Origin: Yamagishiella unicocca
Lineage: Eukaryota; Chlorophyta; Chlorophyceae; Chlamydomonadales; Volvocaceae
Length of the DNA stretch: 64,000 nt
NCBI GenBank assembly: GCA_003116995.1
Contig: BDSL01000056.1
Coordinates: 310,001-374,000, forward strand
Reading direction: 5' to 3'
Of this stretch, positions 1 to 8,172 are shown in pieces. Position 1 is the stretch's first letter, and each line of letters opens with the position of its first letter. Position numbers and translations under genes: made by a program. Under the pieces are notes generated by a model, which worked only from the letters and a program-made list of their open reading frames with translations, had not been told where the DNA came from and did no database searches.

Positions 1-1
1 T

Positions 2-3000
2 AAGCCGGTACGTGTGCATCGATCAATTTTCTTGAAGCTGCAAAAGCTTTCTAAAAGGCAATTTGTATTCGACGCTACGTGTAACCGAACGGAATCGCTC
101 TGCCCTCTGTCGCCACTCCCGTGTACGTCATTTCTCACTCACGACGTCGGCAACCACCACGTTTGGGCAAGCCCTCAGTACTCGGAAATTCCGGAGTTCC
201 TCAAACACTATGAAGCCTGCAAAAGCAAGGCTCCTGACGCAACAAGTGCAGTCTTTTTGGTGCCTAAACGGCCCGACATTCAGCAACTATTCACCTCTCG
301 CCACTGGACCCTGCTTCGTGAATTTGACCAAGGCTCTCATCTCTTCGCAGTGCGTGAGGCTAACGGCGGCCACTCTGACTTAGGCCCCACCCCCGTTCCC
401 ATGCAAGCCTGGTTAAACCCCTGCGGCGTTCAAGCAAGTTGCTCCTCGCTAAATAGCGATGATTCATCCCTGATACTGCAAATGCGTATTGGCGGCCTAA
501 GAGCCTCAGCCCTGATTGATACAGGTGCCTCCCACGTCTTGCTATCGCAAGCATTTGTCGAAAAACTCGGCCTCCGCCCTACCGCAAGCCACGTTACTTC
601 GTGTACTTTGGGCGATGGTGCTAACTCAGTACCACTCCTCGGACAAATTACAATTACTTGTCGTGTCAAAGACTTCCGCTGCGAGCTCAACGCTCTCGTC
701 ATACCTCGATTACTCCACGGCTTCGACCTCATTCTCGGTAGTCAGTGGCTCTCCTCGCATAAAGCGATCCTCGACTTCAACACTGGCTCGTGCACGGTCC
801 GGCGCAACGGCCGCTCCCACAAGCTACTAAGTACCAACAAGTCCTTGCCGCCATCCATGGCTGCCCTCCGTGCTAAAACTGCACTGGACGCAAACGCGCC
901 CACAACTCCACTCATCTCTTTAAAGCAGTTTAAACGCCTTCAGAAGAAGGGCAATCGCTGCTTCACGGCGCTCATACAGAGCGACCTCATGGCTCAACTA
1001 GCCGCTACCACTGCTACGGAGTCCGCGCAACCGGACCCATCACTGGTAAATCCAACAGAGCTTAATGCCCTTCTCGAGTCCTACAAAGACTTGTTTGAGC
1101 CGCTAAACCAGCTGCCGCCCGACAGGGAAGTCGGTCACACAATCCCGCTAATCGAAGGGTCACAACCACCTTACTCGCGGCCTTACAGGCTATCTCCCGT
1201 AGAGCAAGATGAGCTAAAACGGCAAATCGATGACTTGCTCGCGAAGGGGTTCATTGAGGAATCCAAATCACCGTACGGAGCACCGGTCCTCTTCACACTA
1301 AAGAAAGACGGCTCCCTGCGCATGGTTCTTGATTATCGGAACCTAAACAAAATCACGGTTAAGAACCGATATCCGCTGCCCAACATCACGGATCTGCTTG
1401 ACAAAATGTCCGGCGCCACATGTTTCTCGTCACTAGACTTACAGTCTGGCTATCACCAAATCCGCATCTCCGAACAGGACGTGCCTCTCACAAGCTTCGT
1501 TACGCCGTTCGGTACCTACCAGTACAAAGTGCTGTGTTTCGGACTGACAAACGCACCGGCTACGTTCCAAAGGACAATGAACGAAATGCTCCGCCCTTTT
1601 ATCGGCAAATTTGTCGTCGTTTACCTCGACGATATCATGGTCTACAGCAAAACGCCTGAAGAACACAAACGTCACCTAGAAATGGTGCTCAAAACTCTCA
1701 AAGAGAGAGAATTCAAAGTACGTTTGGACAAATGTTCATTCAACCAGAAGGAAGTAACTTTCCTGGGCCACATAGTTGGTCGCGACGGCTTAAAAGTCGA
1801 CCCCCGCAAAGTCTCCACCGTTCAAAACTGGACCACTCCCTCGGATATCTCCAGCTTACGTGGATTCTTGGGCCTCGCCAACTATTTCCGCAAATTCGTG
1901 CAGGGCTACTCGTCCCTCGTCGCCCCCTTGACCGCTCTCACAGGCCTCAAGCGTCTGCCTGAATGGACCCAGCAACACCAAACTGCTTTCGACGGTGTAA
2001 AATACGCCTTAACCAACGCACCCGTGCTAAAATTGCCGGATTTTGAGAAGCCCTTTCAGGTCATCTCCGACGCCAGTATCTATGGTACAGGCGCCGTACT
2101 TATGCAGGACGAACATCCTGTCGCTTACACCAGCAAGAAGTTCATCCCTGCTGAAGTTAACTACACTACTGAAGAGCAAGAACTGCTTGGAGTGATTAAC
2201 GCCCTCGAAGAATGGCGCCCTTACTTGGAAACTGCCCAACAATCTGTCACGTTAATAACTGACCATAACCCTCTTATCTGGTTCGATCAAAAGAAGAACC
2301 TTTCGCGTAGGCAAGCGCGCTGGCAGGAATACCTCACGCGTTTCCACTACGCCTGGCTTCATCGCCCCGGTCGACTAAATGTCGCCGACCCTATCAGTCG
2401 CATACATGCGCCTCCTGTGCCCCAGCTAGCCACAATGGCTATCCTTTGTGTCGACTACGCACTCTGCCTTCGGGAACCTCCGCCCCCGCCGCCAGGTGCC
2501 CCCGCAATTGCCATGTTCACTCCAGGTGTCGAGCCCTTGTTCGCGAACATGCCAACCCTCGCCGACCGTCTAAGACAGGCGTCCCCTGCGGAACCCGACC
2601 CCAGCTGGCACACCGTGTCCAAACACGAAGGTATTTACTTTAAGGGCAACAAAATTGTTGTACCTGACGCACCTGATGTCAAAAATGATATCTTCTATGC
2701 TTACCATGACGCACCACTAGCAGGCCACCGCGGCTTTGCTCGCACTTTGCAAACCATTTCAGAACGCTTTTGGTGGCCCGGTCTCTACTCGGAGGTCCGC
2801 AAGTACGTCACATCCTGTGCTGACTGCCAACGCAACAAATCCAGCACACAGAAGCCCGCAGGTCTTTTACAACCCCTTCCGGTTCCCACCGAACCTTGGG
2901 AGGTCATTACTTGCGATTTCATCACCCACTTGCCTTTGACCACGCGCGGCCACACTGCCATCTGCGTTTTCGTTGACAAGTTCTCCAAAATGGTGATCAT

Positions 3001-3982
3001 TGTGCCCACAACGGACACCCTTACTACCTTGGGATTCGCAGAAATGCTGCTGCAACATATCCTATGCCGACATGGCACCCCTCGCATTCTGGTCACCGAC
3101 CGAGATCCTCGTTTCACTGCGCAAGTGCTGGTAAACATCACTAAACGATTGCGGCTAAGACACGCATTATCAACATCTTACCATCCTCAAACAGACGGAC
3201 AAACCGAGCGCGTTAACCGCGTTCTCGAAGAAGTACTGCGTAACTACGTAGGTCCTACTCAAAATGACTGGGATACATACCTTCCTATGGCAGAATTCGC
3301 TATCAACAATAGCAAAGCGGATGCTACAGGCTTCACGCCCTTCTTCCTCGTCTACGGCCGCAACCCGCGAGTCCCGATGGACGCAGGAATACCTCTGCCT
3401 TCAAAATACCCAGCCGCTAACAAGCTTGCTGATGACTATACCGCTCGCATAAAGCAAGCCAAAGTACATCTTGAGGCTGCGCAAAAGCGTATGAAGGACC
3501 AAGCTGATAAAAAGCGACGCAACGTGTCCTTCATTGTCGGCGCTCTCGTTCTCCTCAGTACCAAAAATATCACCTTCAAATCGCCAGCAACGACGCAAAA
3601 GCTTCTGCCGCGATGGATCGGGCCATTCAAAGTGACCCAAAAGATCGGTGAAGTGGCATACCGCCTCGAACTGCCGAGCAGCTTACAGTTGCACAACGTA
3701 TTTCATGTATCCGTGCTGAAAACCTTTCAAGGAGGCAACACGACTACGCTCTCGCTGCCAACTGAGCTGCAAAATTTTGAGCCCCTGCGTTCAGCTCAAA
3801 TGCTCCACGCACACCGCAAACGTCGGTCCGGTCGCAAAACGCTGACTGATTACTTGGTTCGCTACCATAACTATGGTCCTGAGCATGACACCTGGGAAAG
3901 CGAGTCTGCCCTCGAACGTGTCTGCCCCAACCTCATCCAAGAATATTGGACGCGTACCAACTTCCCGCCGGAGCTTCGCTAA
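2..3982 (+). CDS. pol: Ty3/gypsy Pol polyprotein with chromodomain (5'-partial)
   Basis: The frame is open from the left edge, so the true start is upstream. Counting residues from about base 14: an unassigned N-terminal domain (about 45-120, with SPQYSEIPEFLKHY and TSAVFLVPK); an aspartic protease (about 160-260, ALIDTGAS); a reverse transcriptase (about 395-575, YLDD near base 1621); RNase H (about 680-800, SDASIYGTGAVL); an integrase zinc-binding HHCC region (about 895-945, with HRGF and CADCQ); an integrase core with Asp in CDFITH, Asp in VTDRDPRF and Glu in QTERVNRVLEE; and a C-terminal chromodomain (YLVRYHNYGPEHDTWE). The polyprotein makes element cDNA and inserts it. In chromoviruses the chromodomain is thought to steer insertion to particular chromatin. 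All catalytic motifs seen are intact. No Gag is visible. Confidence 0.92.
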   Translation, partial: KPVRVHRSIFLKLQKLSKRQFVFDATCNRTESLCPLSPLPCTSFLTHDVGNHHVWASPQYSEIPEFLKHYEACKSKAPDATSAVFLVPKRPDIQQLFTSRHWTLLREFDQGSHLFAVREANGGHSDLGPTPVPMQAWLNPCGVQASCSSLNSDDSSLILQMRIGGLRASALIDTGASHVLLSQAFVEKLGLRPTASHVTSCTLGDGANSVPLLGQITITCRVKDFRCELNALVIPRLLHGFDLILGSQWLSSHKAILDFNTGSCTVRRNGRSHKLLSTNKSLPPSMAALRAKTALDANAPTTPLISLKQFKRLQKKGNRCFTALIQSDLMAQLAATTATESAQPDPSLVNPTELNALLESYKDLFEPLNQLPPDREVGHTIPLIEGSQPPYSRPYRLSPVEQDELKRQIDDLLAKGFIEESKSPYGAPVLFTLKKDGSLRMVLDYRNLNKITVKNRYPLPNITDLLDKMSGATCFSSLDLQSGYHQIRISEQDVPLTSFVTPFGTYQYKVLCFGLTNAPATFQRTMNEMLRPFIGKFVVVYLDDIMVYSKTPEEHKRHLEMVLKTLKEREFKVRLDKCSFNQKEVTFLGHIVGRDGLKVDPRKVSTVQNWTTPSDISSLRGFLGLANYFRKFVQGYSSLVAPLTALTGLKRLPEWTQQHQTAFDGVKYALTNAPVLKLPDFEKPFQVISDASIYGTGAVLMQDEHPVAYTSKKFIPAEVNYTTEEQELLGVINALEEWRPYLETAQQSVTLITDHNPLIWFDQKKNLSRRQARWQEYLTRFHYAWLHRPGRLNVADPISRIHAPPVPQLATMAILCVDYALCLREPPPPPPGAPAIAMFTPGVEPLFANMPTLADRLRQASPAEPDPSWHTVSKHEGIYFKGNKIVVPDAPDVKNDIFYAYHDAPLAGHRGFARTLQTISERFWWPGLYSEVRKYVTSCADCQRNKSSTQKPAGLLQPLPVPTEPWEVITCDFITHLPLTTRGHTAICVFVDKFSKMVIIVPTTDTLTTLGFAEMLLQHILCRHGTPRILVTDRDPRFTAQVLVNITKRLRLRHALSTSYHPQTDGQTERVNRVLEEVLRNYVGPTQNDWDTYLPMAEFAINNSKADATGFTPFFLVYGRNPRVPMDAGIPLPSKYPAANKLADDYTARIKQAKVHLEAAQKRMKDQADKKRRNVSFIVGALVLLSTKNITFKSPATTQKLLPRWIGPFKVTQKIGEVAYRLELPSSLQLHNVFHVSVLKTFQGGNTTTLSLPTELQNFEPLRSAQMLHAHRKRRSGRKTLTDYLVRYHNYGPEHDTWESESALERVCPNLIQEYWTRTNFPPELR

Positions 3983-4012
3983 AAATTTGGCGCCCGGGAC
4001 GGGCTTCCCATC

Positions 4013-4025
4013 AGAAGGGGGGGAA
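4013..4025 (+). other. Polypurine tract of the gypsy element
   Basis: A purine run (AGAAGGGGGGGAA) sits 31 bp after the pol stop and directly before TGTAAGG. This is the expected position and composition for the plus-strand primer of an LTR retrotransposon, and it fixes the LTR start at 4026. Confidence 0.75.
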
Positions 4026-4208
4026 TGTAAGGCGCGCGTAAGGCCCTAATGGTCGTACTGCGCTCCGCGTGACATAATGTACACATCACGACTCGATAGT
4101 CAACGACTATAAAAGGAAGTCCTCTTTGTGCCTGCTCGGTAGACATAACGTTGGGGGATCATCTCCTCCACAGGCCGTATTCTTAGTACGACACCCTTCT
4201 TCCTAACA
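4026..4208 (+). repeat. 3' LTR of the gypsy element (right limit uncertain)
   Basis: The LTR begins TGTAAGGCGCGCG right after the polypurine tract. It holds a TATA-like box (TATAAAAGG at 4108-4116), as expected for the LTR promoter. A possible end is CTAACA at 4203-4208, giving about 183 bp, but it could run to about 4260. Comparison with the 5' LTR outside the window would settle it. Confidence 0.55.
4108..4116 (+). promoter_or_regulatory. TATA box inside the gypsy LTR
   Basis: TATAAAAGG lies about 80 bp into the LTR. In an LTR retrotransposon this would set the transcription start and the U3/R boundary some 25-30 bp downstream. Confidence 0.5.
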
Positions 4209-5265
4209 GTAAGCTTCCTCACGCACCTGCTGTGACGAACCCATGCTCACCGCCACAAAAACCAACACGGCTAGCCATGCTCCTCGAGCCGTAAAGCGGC
4301 GGGGCGCCCACGTCGTCAACTCGCTGCTGGTGGTGCGCATTGCCGCCAGCTTCATAGTACGTCTAAAATCGGGCTACAGTAGTAGTGCGCGATGATATGA
4401 GGTGTATGTAGCACAGTAATTACGAACCGAAGTTGCTCTGTGGTGGCAGGTTTGGCGCGTGAGTAAACAAACGTGCATCTCAGCCGCCGCGCGACCGAAA
4501 CTTCGCCGCCGTGCGTTCCAGCTGTTCAGTCACGCTGGAGCACCGCGGGTTCAATAATCATGATGGGGCACCGATGTTACGATGCATCGTAACATACGTT
4601 ACTATATTTCGTAATTATGCATGTACATCCGTATGGCGTACGGCTCGAGCCCGCAAGCCTGGCCCTGAGGGACGTCGCCCCTCGCTAGATAGGTGTCGTC
4701 ATAACATGCAGCACGCAGGGATGGAATGACTTGGGTCAGTAGTCATAACACGCAGCAGGTCGGTGCCCAGTGGCCCCCTAAGCCCCCTATGAGGGATGGC
4801 CCGTTGCGGTAGGGCGTCGCCCTACCGCGTCGTCCCTGTCGTCCAGCTGCCCGGCGGTTTCTTAAATGTGGGCCCAGACTGTGTCGACGCCATGAGTGCT
4901 AGCATGGCGTCTGGGGCTGTTGCTGCCTGCGCATAGAGGTGGTGGTGAGGACGACAGCTTTGTCCTCGGTGCAGACAACGAGCGCAGTGTTACGTATCCA
5001 CCAAAGAGTTCAAATCCAACTATATATCCTTGCATGTATGTGTTAAGAGAAATGCTGCGCTGTCTTATATGTTGGCAGTTTTGTGTCAACTGTAAAGGAC
5101 ATCTTCGCGAAATGTCGTATTCTTGAACAACCTCTATCGTTACATGAAAGCCGCTGCAACTCTGGCGGGGCGCAATTGGAAATGCAAAGTGTAATGGAAT
5201 TCCTGAAGTCCACATGCTCGTCCGTCGTACTAGTCTGAATTAGTGTGGCGCGAATCCGCGCGGTC
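4209..5265. other. Intergenic stretch between two retrotransposons
   Basis: I see no convincing gene here. The stretch holds a perfect hairpin at 4806-4828 (11-bp arms, GCGGTAGGGCG and its complement, 1-nt loop) and the first copy of a 30-bp repeat at 5172-5201 that recurs right of the DIRS-type element. Confidence 0.5.
5172..5201 (+). repeat. 30-bp direct repeat, copy 1
   Basis: It starts GCAATTGGAAATGC and is identical and in the same orientation to 13817-13846. The two copies lie 64 bp outside the left end and 91 bp outside the right end of the DIRS-type element. It is too far from the ends for a target-site duplication, and DIRS elements make none. Its origin is unknown. Confidence 0.7.
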
Positions 5266-5320
5266 GCATTAGGTGTCCACTGGCCTCTATCCTGTAACAA
5301 CACCTATTCTTCTGCGCCCC
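5266..5320 (+). repeat. Split direct repeat A1, left end of the DIRS element
   Basis: A 55-bp segment starting GCATTAGGTGTCC, identical to 12006-12060. It marks the left terminus; the flanking bases differ (TC before A1, GG before A2). Confidence 0.85.
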
Positions 5321-5421
5321 ACACCACACCGCCCCGGCGGCTCCCCCGTCGGCTCCCATCCCCTCAGTCCCAACCAGCGGCCCCTCCGGTCTAGGCCTAG
5401 TCCTCCGCCTCTCGTCAGAGG

Positions 5422-8172
5422 CTACCACAGCACGACTAACGCCATCATGCGGAACTGCGGCGCCTTCGACTGGGTCGTGCCCGCCACGGGCCCTGGCACC
5501 AACAGGTTATCCTGATGGGGCAACAGCCACCTGTCCCGGACAGGCATCTGATCCAGCAGCACCGTCCACCACCGAGGCCAGACGGGTAGGATCAAAATGC
5601 AATCTGGCCTCTCGTCCGCCACCTTCCTCACCACCTGCCCTACCAGTGCGAACGGAGGGTAGATATACCACAACTGCCGGGGCTGCCCCGCCTTCGGGGC
5701 CCAGCTATGAGCCAGCGCGTCGATTCCCAAGCACCCCGGGTTCCAATACCGCGAGTAGAAGCTGTCTGGCACTACCGTGGTGGCGGCGTCGGCGAAGCAG
5801 TCCACCTGGGGCGTCCGGCCTCGCAAACTCGGCCGTTGCAGGAGACGCGCGTACACACCCTTCTGTAGGCTCCACTGCGAGGTATCCTTCCGCTTGCTCA
5901 GCTCATCGGCCTGCACCTGCAGCGCCTCCTCCCGCGGGAACCATACCACGTCGATCTCCGTATCCGTTGCTGCGCACTGGCGGTAGATCGCCGCCACGCG
6001 CTCCAGGCAGGGGCCCCGCCCCTTCATACCAAGCAAGCAGAGCTGGGCCGCTGAGCTATCCGTCTGGTACTGCACGCGACGGTGCGATATCAGCCGGGGC
6101 GCGCGTCGCGCCAACCACTGCACGGCGAGCTGAATCGTGCCTAGCTCCCTCTCCGTGCTGCTGAACTGCCCCGCCGCCATCCGGGCCTGCTCATCCGGAG
6201 TAAAGGGTACGAACATCTCCTCCCGGCCCAATTCGCGCCCCGGAAGGAAAGCGGCGAACGCGCTTTCTGACGCATCTCCCGCTATCCGGAGTTGCACTGC
6301 GGGCCCCTTGCGCCACCAGGTGCGGCCGTTCTTCGTCCGGAGCAGTTCCAAGAACACCTGGGCTTCTGCCAGGCACTGGCTGGCGTCCGGCACCGCCTCC
6401 TCCCACGACCCTTTGCCCCGCAGCGCCATCCCGACCAATCGGCTGTGCAGCGGCGCCGTGGCCACCGCGAGGCTCATTGACATGATCTTACCGGCCACCC
6501 GCGCTACCTGTCGCATCCCCACCTCCGAGGCCGCCTGCAGTTCGGCCACTAAGGCCGCGAAACCCTCGACCTTCTCTGGCGGCATCTCGAACGCTTGGTT
6601 TGCGGCATCCACGATATGCCCCAAGAAACGTAGCCGCTGTGTCGGAATCAACCGGCTCTTCTTGAAGCTGAGCGTGAACCCCAGCGCGCTGAGCAATAGG
6701 ACGCAGGTGCGGCCCAAATACTTGGCCCGCTCCTGCGAGCTGGCCACGCCCGCTACGTCGTCTATCAGGAACGTCAGGCGCGCCCCATGGCTCCGAAACG
6801 GACGGAATACCTCCAGCTTCAAGGCGGTGTACAACCGACACGCGGGTGCAATGCCAAACGGCATGTGGGGCCAGAAGAACAGCTCCCCCTGCCACTCGAA
6901 TGCCAGGTACCGATACGACTCGGGATGCATCGCTAGCTGCCAGTATCCCGACTTGTCGTCCGTCGCAAACAAGTAATCCTCCGGCCGCGTGTAGTGCATC
7001 ATGTCCGTGATCCTCTCGTACTTGAGTGGCTGATAGCGCATGAAGAGGTTGATGTACATCGGGTTCATGCACAAACGCAGTTTGTCAGGCTGCACCACCA
7101 CCCGTAGCCCATTGACTACCACCGGCGGCTCGCTCCCCTCCCACCGCCGGATCGCCCCTTGTCCCACTGCCTTGAATACTTCCGTCGTTACGAACTCCGC
7201 GTGCTCTTCTGCGCTGCGATGGTTCGGAAACGACACGCGGTGAGGCTCACGGCCCTGTAACATGTCGTCTGGGTTGACCCGCGGACGAAGCTGCGCCAGC
7301 ATCTGCCGAACGATCCGAATCTTCTCGGGCTTGTGCGGGGCTGACGCGTGCCCGGGTCCCCAGACGCCCACAAAGTCCAGCTGCACCCCATCCCGTACCA
7401 TCTTCAGCACATCTTTGCCGGGCTCCGTTATCTTCCCGTCGCCCGCGAGTCTCAGGAACGTCTCCCAAACACGAGCGGACCTCTGCAGGCGGCCAGACTG
7501 GAACTGGTCGGGGTCGGGACACTGGGCTTTCAGCTGTGTTTCAAACTCTGCGTCAGGCGTCGCCTCGCTGGCCCGCGGTTCATTGAGGTGCTGCATGCGC
7601 GCCCACGCCTCATGCAGCTGCTGTAAGGCGATTTCCTCTGACGGTGAATCGTCACGGGGGTGGGGTATGCTGCCCCCTGCTGGGGGAGTAGGGCCGGCGA
7701 TTCGGGTCGACGGAGGCGGGTGGCTTACAGGTCCAAGCTGGTCCGACGGGCCTCGACCACCCCGAAGGCCAGGCGCCCCCAGAGGGTCATCCGCTAGGTC
7801 CAACCACGTTTCCCCGCACGCCTCCTCCAAGAGCTGATCCAGCTCCTCTTCCGATCCGTCCTCTGGCCCAGGGTCTACCGCTGGGCTCGCCCTCCCGGTC
7901 TCCGACCCCACTCCCCTAGCCCCCCAACCACCCGCCGGCACCTGCGCGCACGCAGCCCGGCGCACACGGAGAACGACAGTCAGCACGGAACCGCAACGCC
8001 GCCGATCCGCAATCAGGCGCGGAAGTCCGCCGGGCTTACCATGTCCCCGGGCGCCTGCGCCATGGCCTCGGTCACCGCCCGCAGGATGGTCTCCCGGGCG
8101 GGGTGGGGACGAGCGCACCGAGCCGTGCACGCGCCACCGGCCCCGAGATTGCCGGTCGCCGCAAAGCACCAC
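5422..8172 (-). CDS. DIRS-type reverse transcriptase/RNase H polyprotein
   Basis: A 916-residue frame that copies the element's RNA into DNA. The first 55 or so residues overlap the end of Gag in another frame, so translation probably starts or shifts within 8172-8013 rather than at the first codon. The central RT domain has KLRLCMNP, ATDDKSGYWQL, MPFGIAPACRLYT, the active-site box FLIDDVAG (in place of YxDD) and LRFLGHIVD. A DIRS-type RNase H follows (IAGDASESAFAAF, STERELGTIQ, YQTDSSAAQL, QADELSKRKD). The C-terminal tail has VDCFADAAT and YIYPPFALVGQV, a conserved post-RNase H region of DIRS and related elements. I see no separate Dam-like methyltransferase domain. Bases 7548-7886 of this gene recur inverted at 11661-11999. 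Confidence 0.88.
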   Translation of the reverse strand: MVLCGDRQSRGRWRVHGSVRSSPPRPGDHPAGGDRGHGAGARGHGKPGGLPRLIADRRRCGSVLTVVLRVRRAACAQVPAGGWGARGVGSETGRASPAVDPGPEDGSEEELDQLLEEACGETWLDLADDPLGAPGLRGGRGPSDQLGPVSHPPPSTRIAGPTPPAGGSIPHPRDDSPSEEIALQQLHEAWARMQHLNEPRASEATPDAEFETQLKAQCPDPDQFQSGRLQRSARVWETFLRLAGDGKITEPGKDVLKMVRDGVQLDFVGVWGPGHASAPHKPEKIRIVRQMLAQLRPRVNPDDMLQGREPHRVSFPNHRSAEEHAEFVTTEVFKAVGQGAIRRWEGSEPPVVVNGLRVVVQPDKLRLCMNPMYINLFMRYQPLKYERITDMMHYTRPEDYLFATDDKSGYWQLAMHPESYRYLAFEWQGELFFWPHMPFGIAPACRLYTALKLEVFRPFRSHGARLTFLIDDVAGVASSQERAKYLGRTCVLLLSALGFTLSFKKSRLIPTQRLRFLGHIVDAANQAFEMPPEKVEGFAALVAELQAASEVGMRQVARVAGKIMSMSLAVATAPLHSRLVGMALRGKGSWEEAVPDASQCLAEAQVFLELLRTKNGRTWWRKGPAVQLRIAGDASESAFAAFLPGRELGREEMFVPFTPDEQARMAAGQFSSTERELGTIQLAVQWLARRAPRLISHRRVQYQTDSSAAQLCLLGMKGRGPCLERVAAIYRQCAATDTEIDVVWFPREEALQVQADELSKRKDTSQWSLQKGVYARLLQRPSLRGRTPQVDCFADAATTVVPDSFYSRYWNPGCLGIDALAHSWAPKAGQPRQLWYIYPPFALVGQVVRKVADERPDCILILPVWPRWWTVLLDQMPVRDRWLLPHQDNLLVPGPVAGTTQSKAPQFRMMALVVLW

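Larger units (their letters stand above)
1..4208 (+). mobile_element. Ty3/gypsy chromovirus, 3' part
   Basis: The left edge of the window lies inside an LTR retrotransposon. Domain order is protease, reverse transcriptase, RNase H, integrase, chromodomain, which is the Ty3/gypsy order; the chromodomain places it with chromoviruses. The coding frame is followed by a polypurine tract and a TG-starting LTR. The gag region and 5' LTR would lie upstream of the window. The long frame has no stops, so the copy looks young. The right limit at 4208 (a CTAACA-like end) is a guess, because the 5' LTR is not available to define it. Confidence 0.85.
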
